This document shows, piece after piece, positions 17,636-25,993 of a stretch of 64,000 nt of DNA. The notes below the pieces were generated by a model. That model was not told the origin of the DNA and searched no databases. It saw only the letters and a list, made by a program, of their open reading frames with translations. The stretch lies in contig NZ_KB913017.1 in NCBI RefSeq assembly GCF_000383975.1, positions 689,133 through 753,132 on the forward strand, read 5' to 3'. Position 1 is the first letter of the stretch. Every line of letters begins with the position of its first letter. Source of the stretch: Natronorubrum tibetense GA33. GTDB taxonomy: Archaea; Halobacteriota; Halobacteria; Halobacteriales; Natrialbaceae. The position numbers and the translations under genes were made by a program.

Positions 17636-19170
17636 TGGCGATGTTCCAGCTCGCGGAGTGGACCGCACTCGCACCGGCGTTGATCCTGGCGGGGACGGCG
17701 CTCGCGCTGTTCGTCTTCGACAGCATCTCGCCGCACTCGACCAACCGCTCGCTGCTTGCGGGCACCGCGGCCGGCGGCGCGCTCGCGTCGCTTGCCGTCG
17801 CCGTCTGGTTCATCGTCGCCGGCGTCGGCACGCCGACGGTCGACGGCGGACTCGGCGAGATCGAGCCGATTCACGGCTTCGTCATCGATCAGATGGCGCT
17901 GTACTTCATGATCATCGTGGCCATCGTCACGGCCCTGATCGTGGTGGCCAGCTACGATTATCTGGTCGGTCACGCCTACCAGGCCGAGTACTACTCGCTG
18001 GTCGTCCTCGCGGCGACCGGCATGTCGATGATGGCCGCCGCCGACAGCCTCGTGACGATCTTCATCGCCCTCGAGCTAGCGAGTCTCCCATCCTACGCGC
18101 TCGTGGCGATCCTGAAGGACAATCGCGGCAGCGTCGAGGCCGGCCTGAAGTACTTCCTGATCGGCGCGCTCTCGTCGGCGATCTTCCTCTACGGAATCTC
18201 GCTGGTCTACGGCGCGACGGGCCACCTCGAGCTGTCTGCCATCGCCGAGGTTATCGCCGCAGGCGAGGCCGACGACTACGGCGGCCTGCTCGGACTCGGC
18301 ATCCTCATGCTGATCGGCGGCTTTGCGTTCAAGACGGCCAGCGTCCCCTTCCACTTCTGGGCGCCGGACGCCTACGAGGGTGCGCCCGCACCGATTAGCG
18401 GGTTCCTCTCGTCGGCGTCGAAGGCCGCCGGCTTCGTCATCCTCTTCCGCGTCTTTACGGAGGCGTTCCCGCTCGGCGAGCAGATGAACGCCCTGATCGG
18501 CTTCGACTGGACGGTCGCGTTCATCATCCTCGCGATCGTCACGATGACGGTCGGGAACTTCGCCGCGGCGACCCAGAACAACGTCAAGCGGATGCTCGCC
18601 TACTCCTCGATCGGCCACGCCGGTTACGCGCTGATCGGGGTCGCGGGCCTCTCCGCCGACGGCGGCGAACTCGTCATGGGCGCGGCGATGATGCACCTGC
18701 TCGTCTACGGCTTCATGAACACGGGTGCGTTCCTGTTCGTCGCCCTGGCCGAACACTGGGGTGTCGGTCGCACCTTCGAGGACTACAACGGACTCTCGAC
18801 GCAGGCACCGGTCGCCTGCGCCGCGATGGCCGTCTTCATGTTCAGCCTCGCTGGGATCCCGCCCTTTGGCGGCTTCTTCAGCAAGTTCTTCCTGTTCATG
18901 GGGGCACTCGAGGCTTCGGCCGCCAACACGGCGATGCTCGCGGTGGCCGCCGCGCTCGTCGTCAACAGCGCGCTCTCGCTGTACTACTACTCGCGGCTGG
19001 TCAAGGCGCTCTGGATCGAAGAGCCCGCGACCACCCGCGATCGACTCGCCAAACCGACCGGGCTCTACGCGGCGATCGTCGTCGCCGCCGTGATGACGGT
19101 GCTCATCCTCCCCGGCTTCGGGCCAGTCGTCGACGCCGCGCTCGAGGCCGCGGTGGCCGCTCTGGGCTGA
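17635..19170 (+). CDS. nuoN: NADH-dehydrogenase-like complex subunit N
   Basis: Last gene of the operon; antiporter-like subunit of 511 aa with about 14 helices. Marks: LELASLPSYALVAILK, KTASVPFHFWAPDAYEGAPAPISGFLSSASKAAG and KRMLAYSSIGHAGY. The ATG overlaps the nuoM stop (TGATG). No nuoE, nuoF or nuoG follows; the next gene is an unrelated phosphoesterase. Confidence 0.97.
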   Translation: MAMFQLAEWTALAPALILAGTALALFVFDSISPHSTNRSLLAGTAAGGALASLAVAVWFIVAGVGTPTVDGGLGEIEPIHGFVIDQMALYFMIIVAIVTALIVVASYDYLVGHAYQAEYYSLVVLAATGMSMMAAADSLVTIFIALELASLPSYALVAILKDNRGSVEAGLKYFLIGALSSAIFLYGISLVYGATGHLELSAIAEVIAAGEADDYGGLLGLGILMLIGGFAFKTASVPFHFWAPDAYEGAPAPISGFLSSASKAAGFVILFRVFTEAFPLGEQMNALIGFDWTVAFIILAIVTMTVGNFAAATQNNVKRMLAYSSIGHAGYALIGVAGLSADGGELVMGAAMMHLLVYGFMNTGAFLFVALAEHWGVGRTFEDYNGLSTQAPVACAAMAVFMFSLAGIPPFGGFFSKFFLFMGALEASAANTAMLAVAAALVVNSALSLYYYSRLVKALWIEEPATTRDRLAKPTGLYAAIVVAAVMTVLILPGFGPVVDAALEAAVAALG

Positions 19171-19298
19171 GGCGCTGCGATATTCGACTCGGGAGCGCAA
19201 CCGCGGGCGGTTCGCGATTGCGCCGGAACTGACTTTTTGCGGTCCCTTCGAGCGCGGACCCGGTAGCTTTTCCCGCACGGGATTCCAAACCGGGAAAT

Positions 19299-20849
19299 AT
19301 GGTTTTCCGGCTCGTGCTCGGGTGCGGAACGGTGGGCCGCCAGGTGGTCGAACAGATACCCGAGCGCACCGGCGACGCCCGCGACCGACTGCTCGTTGTT
19401 ACCGACGACGAGGGCGTCGTCGAGACGCTTCGCGACGAGAGCATTCCGGCCCGGTATGCCGACCCGACTGATCCCGAAGTGATCGCGAACGTCGAACAGG
19501 CCGACGTGATTTTCGTCGCCAGCGACCGCACCGACGTCAATCGGGCGGTCCTCGAGCGAGCGCGCGAGCGGTTTCCGACGGCGTCGATCGTGGCCTATCT
19601 GGGCGGGAACGTGGCGTCGTCGGATCGAACACGGTTCGAGGAGCTCGCGGATCACGTCGTCGACGCCAAGCGCGCGATGGTCGATCACGTCATCGACGGC
19701 GTTGCGCGGCCCTCGGCCGGTGCCGCGATCGGCCTCCGAAAACAGCTCTCGACGATCGACGGCCGGCTCGCCGTCGTCATGCACGACAACCCTGATCCGG
19801 ACGCGATCGCGAGCGCCGTCGCGCTGGTCGAGATCGCCGCGGAGGTTGGCGTCGACGCCGACGCCTGCTACTTCGGCGATATCTCCCACCAGGAGAATCG
19901 CGCGATGGTCAACTTGCTCGATCTCCGGCTCCGTAATCTCTCGCCCGAAGACTCACTTGGGGAGTACGACGCGTTCGCGCTGGTCGACCACTCCCGACCC
20001 GGAGTCAACGACCAACTCCCCGAGGACCTCCACGTCGACATCGTCATCGACCACCACCCGCCCCGGGGTCCCGTCCCCGGCGAGTTCGTCGACCTGCGCG
20101 AACACGCCGGCGCGACCAGCACTGTCATGACCGACTACCTCGATCGGTTCGGTCTCGAGCCCCGACGGGCGACCGCCACGGCGTTGCTCTACGGCATCCG
20201 GATCGATACGAACGACTTCACGCGAGAGGTCTCGCCGGCCGATTTCCAGGCCGCGTCGATCCTCTGGCCCCACGTCGAGACGTCCGTTCTGCGCCAGATC
20301 GAGCAGCCTACCGTCGAAGGAGACACTCTGGATACGATCGCTCGAGCGATCAAGAACCGCATCCAGCGTGGCTCGGTCGCCGTCGCGAGCGTCGGCCGAC
20401 TCGCCAACCGCGACGCCTTGCCACAGGCAGCCGATCAGTTGCTGTCCATCGAGGGTGTCGAGACGACGCTCGTCTTCGGCTTCAGAGACGAGATGGTGTT
20501 TCTCTCCGCTCGATCGCGGGCGAGCGACGTCGATCTCGGCGAGACGCTCCGGGACGGGTTCGACCGGATCGGCAGCGCGGGCGGCCACGCCGACATGGCC
20601 GGTGCCCAACTCGAGATCGGCATTCTGGGGAGCGCCGACGACGAAGACGAGATCGAATCGATCGTCAGCGTCGTCGAGGAGGTGATCACGAACCGGTTCT
20701 TCGAAGCGATCGAAAGTCGACCGGGAGTCTCTGTCGGGGCCTACACCCAGACCAGCGAGTGGCTGTTTTCAGTCGACGACGAGGACGGAGTGAGTGAGCC
20801 GACACGCTCCGACGACGAGGGCGAACTAGAAGGCGGGGAGTCGGCGTAA
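19299..20849 (+). CDS. RCK-N/DHH/DHHA1 phosphoesterase
   Basis: 516-aa soluble protein. Residues 1-130 form a TrkA-N/RCK-like Rossmann domain (LVLGCGTVGRQVVEQI, then VIFVASDRTDVNRAVL). Residues about 150-330 are a DHH domain with metal ligands HDNPDPDAIAS, DHSRPG and VIDHHPP. The DHHA1 region ends with GSAGGHADMAGAQLEIG, the GGH motif. DHH-DHHA1 enzymes cleave short nucleotides such as c-di-AMP/pApA or oligoribonucleotides; the RCK domain suggests ligand control by nucleotide. The substrate in haloarchaea is not established. The last 30 residues are acidic and likely disordered. Confidence 0.9.
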   Translation: MVFRLVLGCGTVGRQVVEQIPERTGDARDRLLVVTDDEGVVETLRDESIPARYADPTDPEVIANVEQADVIFVASDRTDVNRAVLERARERFPTASIVAYLGGNVASSDRTRFEELADHVVDAKRAMVDHVIDGVARPSAGAAIGLRKQLSTIDGRLAVVMHDNPDPDAIASAVALVEIAAEVGVDADACYFGDISHQENRAMVNLLDLRLRNLSPEDSLGEYDAFALVDHSRPGVNDQLPEDLHVDIVIDHHPPRGPVPGEFVDLREHAGATSTVMTDYLDRFGLEPRRATATALLYGIRIDTNDFTREVSPADFQAASILWPHVETSVLRQIEQPTVEGDTLDTIARAIKNRIQRGSVAVASVGRLANRDALPQAADQLLSIEGVETTLVFGFRDEMVFLSARSRASDVDLGETLRDGFDRIGSAGGHADMAGAQLEIGILGSADDEDEIESIVSVVEEVITNRFFEAIESRPGVSVGAYTQTSEWLFSVDDEDGVSEPTRSDDEGELEGGESA

Positions 20850-20969
20850 CACGACGGGCGAGAGATCGACGACGGCGGAAACCGGACCTATCAACGGCCG
20901 GGAGCGGATAGTGACGGCAGTCACCGACGGGAGGACACGCTTTTGCGCGCGGAGTCCCTCGAATGAGGT

Positions 20970-21776
20970 ATGGAGGTCGCGTCGGACAGAAGCAAACCCC
21001 AGGTCCACGAGTACATGACGCGCGACGTGGTGACGGTCGCCCCCGACGAAACCGTCGGCGACGTCGCGGCGCGGATCGCCGAAAGCGACGAGCACAGCGG
21101 CTTTCCCGTCTGCGAACGGCGACGCGTGGAGGGGTTCGTCAGCGCCCGCGATCTATTGCTGGCCGACGACGACGAGCCGATTTTCAAGGTGATGACGACG
21201 GATCTACTGGTCGCCCACCCCGATATGAAGGTGACCGACGCCGCTCGCGTCATCCTCCGATCCGGCATCCAGAAGCTGCCGGTCGTCGACGACGCCGGGA
21301 ACCTCGTGGGGATCATTTCGAACGCCGATGTCATCCGCAGTCAGATCGAGCGCGCCACGCCCGAGAAGGTGGGGAAACTGATGCGAACGCTCGAGCAGAT
21401 CCACAACACCGAACTCGAGCAGGAACGACGGACGGTCTCGCTCGCGGAACTCACGCCGACGCAGGGCCGGGTCTACGCCGACGAACTCGAGGGGCGACGG
21501 TACGAACTCGAGCACGGACTGGCCGAGCCGTTGGTGGTCATCGACAACGGCGGCACGAAGTTGCTCGCCGACGGCCACCACCGCGTCATGGCGTCGGACC
21601 GGTTGGGGATCGACGAGATGGACGCCTACGTCATCGTCGTCGATCAGGCGATCGAACTCGGGATGGCTGCCACCGCGGAAAAAGAGGAACTCGAGCGGAT
21701 CGACGACATCGAAATCGTCGACTACGCCCGCCACCCGCTCGTCGAGACGACGAAGCGGTTGCAGTCTGGGAAGTAG
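20970..21776 (+). CDS. CBS-pair protein with ParB/Srx-like (SerK-like) C-terminal domain
   Basis: 268 aa. Residues about 10-130 are two CBS motifs (VHEYMTRDVVTVAPDETVGDVA and KVMTTDLLVAHPDMKVTDAA), which usually bind adenosine nucleotides. Residues about 155-260 fit the ParB/sulfiredoxin fold: TPTQGRVYADELEGRR, EPLVVIDNGGTKLLADGHHRVMAS with the DGHHR motif. Automatic annotation tends to call this ParB partition protein, but the archaeal free-serine kinase SerK shares this fold, so a nucleotide-dependent enzyme is a real alternative. No parA is nearby. Confidence 0.8.
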   Translation: MEVASDRSKPQVHEYMTRDVVTVAPDETVGDVAARIAESDEHSGFPVCERRRVEGFVSARDLLLADDDEPIFKVMTTDLLVAHPDMKVTDAARVILRSGIQKLPVVDDAGNLVGIISNADVIRSQIERATPEKVGKLMRTLEQIHNTELEQERRTVSLAELTPTQGRVYADELEGRRYELEHGLAEPLVVIDNGGTKLLADGHHRVMASDRLGIDEMDAYVIVVDQAIELGMAATAEKEELERIDDIEIVDYARHPLVETTKRLQSGK

Positions 21777-21902
21777 CCGACTACTACTCTTCGGTCGGAG
21801 ACTGTTGCCGAGTGTCCTCGACGCGATCAGGTCTTCGAGCACGACTGTCGGGCTTGCTGTCTATTGGTGAAGACTATCCGTCCTCGGACAGTATCCCGGT
21901 CG

Positions 21903-22682
21903 ATGGCAGGTACCCCTTCCGGACCGACGGACGTCGACCGCGTTCTCGTTGCCGGTGCGAGCGGAGAGACGGGCCACGAACTGCTCTCCGTCCTCCGGCC
22001 GACGGATCTCACCGTTCGAGCGACGACGCGATCGTACGCGAACGTCGACACCCTCGAACGACTCGGCGCGGACGAGGTGATCGTCGCCGACTTCTTCGAG
22101 TCGGCCGACGCCGTCGCCGCGGTCGAAGATTGCGACATCGTCTACTGTGCCCTCGGCACGCCGGCGGGCGTGCGCCACACGCTCGGCGGGAAACTGGTCG
22201 ATCGAACCGGCGTTATTAACCTCATTACGGCCGCGATGGGGGCTGACGCCGACTACTTCGTCCACGAGAGTGCGATCGGCGTAGGCAGTTCGAAGACCGG
22301 GATGTCGCTCCCAGCCAGACTCCTGATTCGCGGCTCGCTCCGTGCCAAACGGGACGCCGAAACGGCGCTGCGTCGGTCGGGGCTGGGGCACACGATTATT
22401 CGCCCCGGTAAACTCACCAACGCGCCGCCCAGCGACGACCCCGTCGTCGGCGAGGGTGGCGACTCGGTGTCGGGATCGATCGCGCGGGCCGACGTCGCCC
22501 GCCTGATGGCCGCCGCGCCGTTTACGCCCGACGCACGGGACCGCACGCTCGAGGTCGTCTGTCGTTGCGGCCTGAGCGAACCCCCACGGAATCTCGTCGA
22601 CGTCGACTGGGCGTTCGATCGGCTCGAGGAGAAGGAACTCGAGGAGCGAGAGCAAACAGAGGGAGATCAGACACGACGCTAA
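21903..22682 (+). CDS. NAD(P)-binding SDR/NmrA-like protein
   Basis: 259 aa. An atypical short-chain-dehydrogenase Rossmann fold begins with RVLVAGASGETGHEL (GxSGxTG nucleotide motif) followed by VRATTRSYANVDTLERLGADEVIVAD. FVHESAIGVGSSK stands where the catalytic Ser/Tyr strand of SDRs would be; no YxxxK is seen, so it is probably a sensor or atypical reductase. IIRPGKLTN is a common NmrA-like motif. The last 30 residues are Glu-rich. The ATG at 21903 gives a compact N-terminus. Confidence 0.85.
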   Translation: MAGTPSGPTDVDRVLVAGASGETGHELLSVLRPTDLTVRATTRSYANVDTLERLGADEVIVADFFESADAVAAVEDCDIVYCALGTPAGVRHTLGGKLVDRTGVINLITAAMGADADYFVHESAIGVGSSKTGMSLPARLLIRGSLRAKRDAETALRRSGLGHTIIRPGKLTNAPPSDDPVVGEGGDSVSGSIARADVARLMAAAPFTPDARDRTLEVVCRCGLSEPPRNLVDVDWAFDRLEEKELEEREQTEGDQTRR

Positions 22683-22821
22683 GTGCCACTGCGGACCAAT
22701 TCCCCGTTGCTGACGGCCACCGTCCCCTGGTTGAGCCGAACAGCGTCCGCCTCGAGCGCGGCCGAGATCGCGATATCGCTCGATTCCTCGGTGGCTCCGT
22801 TGCCAACGGTTCCCCGGCCGT

Positions 22822-23718
22822 TTACAGAATCAGAGTTGTGATCAGGCCGACGATCCCCGCGAGCGTAAATCCCACGCCCGGGACAGCGATTAGTCCGCCG
22901 AATATGAGATACAGCGAGCCGGACCGACGGTTATCCGAGAGCACCGTTTGCTGTCCGCCGGCCGAGATTTCGAACCAGTTGCCGCCGGTAACGGTAATCG
23001 CACGACCAGACGCTCGCCCATCACGGCTCGAGTCGACAACGTTCCCGCCGAAGACGTGGATGTCGTCACCCGATTCGAGGCGCAGTTCCCGGTACTGACG
23101 GCGACGGGAATCGCTCGCATCGCCGACGCCGCCATCGCCGTCGCCTTCGGACAGCCCGACGGCCTTCAGACGCTCCAGCGCGTCGTACTCGAGATTCGAG
23201 CCGTCGGTCCACCCCGTCTCGGTCGCCCAGTCGTCCAGGGAAAGGACAGCGTTCGTCGGATCGACCGCCACGCTGTCGGTGTCGTCTTCGACCGCAAAGG
23301 GGACGCTGGCCGACGTCCCACCGTCGAACGTCCAGCGATCGTCCTCGGTGACTTCGCCGTCGGTTTCGACGCTTTCAACCGCGTCGGTAGCCGCGCCAGC
23401 CCCGCCGTCCACGGAGTCGATATCGTTCCGGGTGGTCCCGTCCGCTCGAGACCGAGCCTCAACCGTGTAGGCCAGACACGGCGCGCCGGTGACGGGGGCC
23501 TCGAGGGTCCCGTCGTCGCCCTCACGTGCGCTCCCCTCGAACGCGACGAGGCCGCTCGCCGCGGGGACGTCGCGCAGTGCCGTCGGCCCGGTCTCGCGGA
23601 GCGCTCGAGCGGTCCGCATCCGGTTGACGCCGATGGAGGCGACGTACAGCCCGGCACCGAGAAGTGCGAGTCCGACTACGGTGACGGCCCCAACGACAAA
23701 CACGTCCGTCGACAACAT
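22822..23718 (-). CDS. Two-helix membrane protein with GIDE-like domain
   Basis: 298 aa. An N-terminal helix (about 6-28) and a C-terminal pair of helices (about 262-296, LYLIFGGLIAVPGVGFTLAGIVGLITTLIL region) enclose a soluble part that starts TGPTALRDVPAASGLVAFEGSA and contains APVTGAPCLAYTVEARSR, as in the GIDE/MULAN-type region of archaeal proteins annotated as E3-ligase family. There is no RING finger, so ubiquitin-ligase labels should not be transferred. Function unknown. Confidence 0.7.
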   Translation of the reverse strand: MLSTDVFVVGAVTVVGLALLGAGLYVASIGVNRMRTARALRETGPTALRDVPAASGLVAFEGSAREGDDGTLEAPVTGAPCLAYTVEARSRADGTTRNDIDSVDGGAGAATDAVESVETDGEVTEDDRWTFDGGTSASVPFAVEDDTDSVAVDPTNAVLSLDDWATETGWTDGSNLEYDALERLKAVGLSEGDGDGGVGDASDSRRRQYRELRLESGDDIHVFGGNVVDSSRDGRASGRAITVTGGNWFEISAGGQQTVLSDNRRSGSLYLIFGGLIAVPGVGFTLAGIVGLITTLIL

Positions 23719-23844
23719 ATCGGTCGGTTACGGTCCGGGAAGGATAACTCCCGCGACACCGACCGGAGACGCCGCAGTTTCCCTCGGTCGCGTCGCTCGT
23801 CGAGCGGTTCGAGAACGGGTGCCGTATTGTGGCGCGACCGACGC

Positions 23845-24108
23845 TTACATCGCATTCTCGTCGAACCGCGTGATCACCTGTACGACTACCAGCAGCGTCA
23901 CCAGGAAGACACCGATCGTCACCCCGCCGTAGAGTCCGAACGTCACCGGCGAGACAGGAACGGCCATCTCGAGGATGGCGATCTCCTCGAGTCCGGTCCA
24001 CGCGGGGAGCACGTAGCCCAGCAGTGCGCCGAAGGCGGCAGTCACGGCGATCAGTGTGGCGACGAAACCGACGACGCGCCGGCCGTCGAGTTCTCGATCG
24101 TCAGTCAC
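23845..24108 (-). CDS. Small two-helix membrane protein (87 aa)
   Basis: Starts at a GTG (24108) with the soluble head VTDDRELDGRRVV, then two membrane helices (about residues 13-37 and 58-80) separated by a short outer loop, ending TRFDENAM. It resembles small haloarchaeal membrane proteins of the DUF7520 type, but this name is tentative. Upstream in-frame sequence is neither hydrophobic nor acidic, so the long frame starting near 24552 is not believed. Confidence 0.6.
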   Translation of the reverse strand: MTDDRELDGRRVVGFVATLIAVTAAFGALLGYVLPAWTGLEEIAILEMAVPVSPVTFGLYGGVTIGVFLVTLLVVVQVITRFDENAM

Positions 24109-24783
24109 GCGAGACCGTTCGTCCGGTGGGACCGAGGGTGTTGCGTTTTCGCCGCGAGTTCGGAAATCGGTGCTCGAGTCGCCGGGCAATCGTGTTCGAC
24201 AGATGAAATACCAAAGTCGTTTGGAGCCACTGGTATTTCCGGCCACAGTATACGTCTGCACACGGCAGTTCGAGGGGGCCGGACCGGTACCTTCACTGCC
24301 GTCGCACTCCCACTTCACCCCCACCCCCACCCCATCCCCCGGGAACTGCCCGGTTCGTGTCTGTGGGTGTGCATCCTCCGACGGCCACGATCGGGCCCGA
24401 TAGCTGTAGTGCTCGGACTCGCCGTCACACCGTTTTGCATCTCCTCTCGTCCCCACAGCCTCGTGTAGAGCATCCGTAGACTCCGATGCGACCGACTCCG
24501 ACGACGAGAGAACGCGACGACCGCTCGCCGTCGTCCGCTCTCTCGTTCGCACTCGAGTAGTCGGCCGTCATTGGCGACGGCTACCACGTCCGACAGATAT
24601 AGTAGCCACTGAAAGTCAATGCACACCTGATCGCACGGCGGCTGTGCGATCAGGTGTACATCGTTTCAGTTGTTACTATAGTAGCTAGGTCTCCGCATCG
24701 GATCCGTGACTGTGATCGACCCGTGGCGGTTCGTCGATGCAGGTGCGGTTCGTCGCCGCTGGACGATTCGTCGCTGACCGGCG
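24109..24783. other. 675-nt intergenic region with C-rich tract and MITE
   Basis: No supported gene. It contains the C-tract cluster at 24318-24340 (four runs of four or five C on the plus strand, hence four G-runs on the minus strand) and the MITE at 24597-24682. The rest shows only short, Arg/Ser-rich frames unlike halophile proteins. Confidence 0.6.
24597..24682 (+). mobile_element. MITE copy 1 (about 86 bp, TIRs around a perfect palindrome)
   Basis: The ends are imperfect inverted repeats: CTATAGTA-type left end running into GCCACTGAAA, and a right end that reads CTATAGTAACAACTGAAA on the other strand (16 of 18 equal to the consensus left end). The centre is a perfect stem, CACCTGATCGCAC at 24624-24636 against GTGCGATCAGGTG at 24644-24656 with a 7-nt loop. 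No coding capacity. A related copy lies inverted at 58028-58115. Confidence 0.75.
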
Positions 24784-25875
24784 TCAGTCCTCGCGATCGA
24801 CGACGAACTCGGTGAACTCGAAGAGCTTTCGGGTCGTCTCGTCGTCGAACTCGAGGCCGTCGATCGCTGCCCGAGCCTGCGCTGCGAGATCGAGGGCGTG
24901 TTCGCGAGCGTACTCGAGGCTGCCGGCGTCTTCGATGATCTCGAGGGCTTCGGTGATCTCCTCGTCGGTGTTCTCGTCGGCGCTGAGAATGTCCTGGAGC
25001 CGTTTGGCGTGTTCGGGATCGCTCTCCTGAATCGCGTGGATGACCAGCAACGTCTGTTTGCCCTCTCGGATGTCGTTGCCGAACTCCTTGCCGAAGTCGC
25101 CGGCTCGGCCCAGCGAGTGTTCGACGTCCAGTATGTCGTCGCCGATCTGGAAGGCGACGGCCGTCAGTTCGGCGTACGCCGCGACGGCTTCTTCGACCTC
25201 ACCGGGTTGGTCGGTGACGATCGCCGCGAGTCGGGCGACGATCCGGGCGAGACAGCCGGTCTTGCACGCACACATCTCGAGGTACTGTTCGGGCGTGATC
25301 CGAACGTCGCGTTCGTTGTGCCAGCAGATGTCCATCCCCTGGCCGAGGTGGGTCCGGTTGAGTTCGCTCGTTAGCATCTCGTAGGCCGCGAGCCGACGAT
25401 CCGCCGGGAGGTCGGCGGGGTTTTCGGTCAACACCTTTAGCGGCAGGAAGTACAACGCATTGCCGGCGTTGAGCGCGATGTCCTGCCCGTAGAGGTGGTG
25501 CAATGCGCGTTCGCCCCGCCGGATCGTGGCCCCGTCCTCGACATCGTCGACGATGATCGTCCCGTTGTGCAGAATCTCCGGGATGCAGGCGTAGTGGATA
25601 TACTCCGCTGGATCCTCGCCGAAGCCCTCGACGAAGACGAGAAACAGCACCGCGCGCCAGCGTTTTCCGCCCCGATCGAGCAACTCCCACAGTGGCGTCG
25701 AGAGGGCCCGCTGGATGGCGGTCGGATCGTACTCGTAGGTGGGGGCGCCGAAGAACGACTCGAGGTAGTCGGCGTCGATTTCCCGTGGGACCAGGTCGGC
25801 GATAGCCTCGTCGATAGCCGGCCGCCAGTCGGCAAGCGTCTCCCGCAAACTCGACTCGAGAAGGAGGGGGCTCAA
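24784..25875 (-). CDS. Polyprenyl diphosphate synthase (GGPP/GFPP synthase family)
   Basis: All-trans isoprenyl diphosphate synthase that elongates IPP chains for archaeal lipids or quinones. 363 aa. The first aspartate-rich motif is IIVDDVED and the second GDDILD; LDRGGKRWRAVLFL gives the substrate-binding Lys/Arg, and ELNRTHLGQGMDI and CACKTGCLARI fit the family. The start is a TTG at 25875, because no ATG or GTG exists between it and the upstream in-frame stop, and the N-terminal ESSLRETLADWRPAI belongs to the protein. Chain length of the product cannot be told from here. Confidence 0.9.
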   Translation of the reverse strand: MSPLLLESSLRETLADWRPAIDEAIADLVPREIDADYLESFFGAPTYEYDPTAIQRALSTPLWELLDRGGKRWRAVLFLVFVEGFGEDPAEYIHYACIPEILHNGTIIVDDVEDGATIRRGERALHHLYGQDIALNAGNALYFLPLKVLTENPADLPADRRLAAYEMLTSELNRTHLGQGMDICWHNERDVRITPEQYLEMCACKTGCLARIVARLAAIVTDQPGEVEEAVAAYAELTAVAFQIGDDILDVEHSLGRAGDFGKEFGNDIREGKQTLLVIHAIQESDPEHAKRLQDILSADENTDEEITEALEIIEDAGSLEYAREHALDLAAQARAAIDGLEFDDETTRKLFEFTEFVVDRED

Positions 25876-25993
25876 AAAGATTCCCAGCTCTACCTGTCAG
25901 TACCGAAGTGTGTGAGCAAAGAACACACTTCCGTCTCGATCGAACAGTTCCGAGAACGGTACAGTTACACGCGCGTACGTTCACCAATCCGGT

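Noticed and set aside
22822-23718. E3 ubiquitin ligase
   Set aside because: Only the GIDE-like part is similar. There is no RING finger, so the ligase name is not justified.
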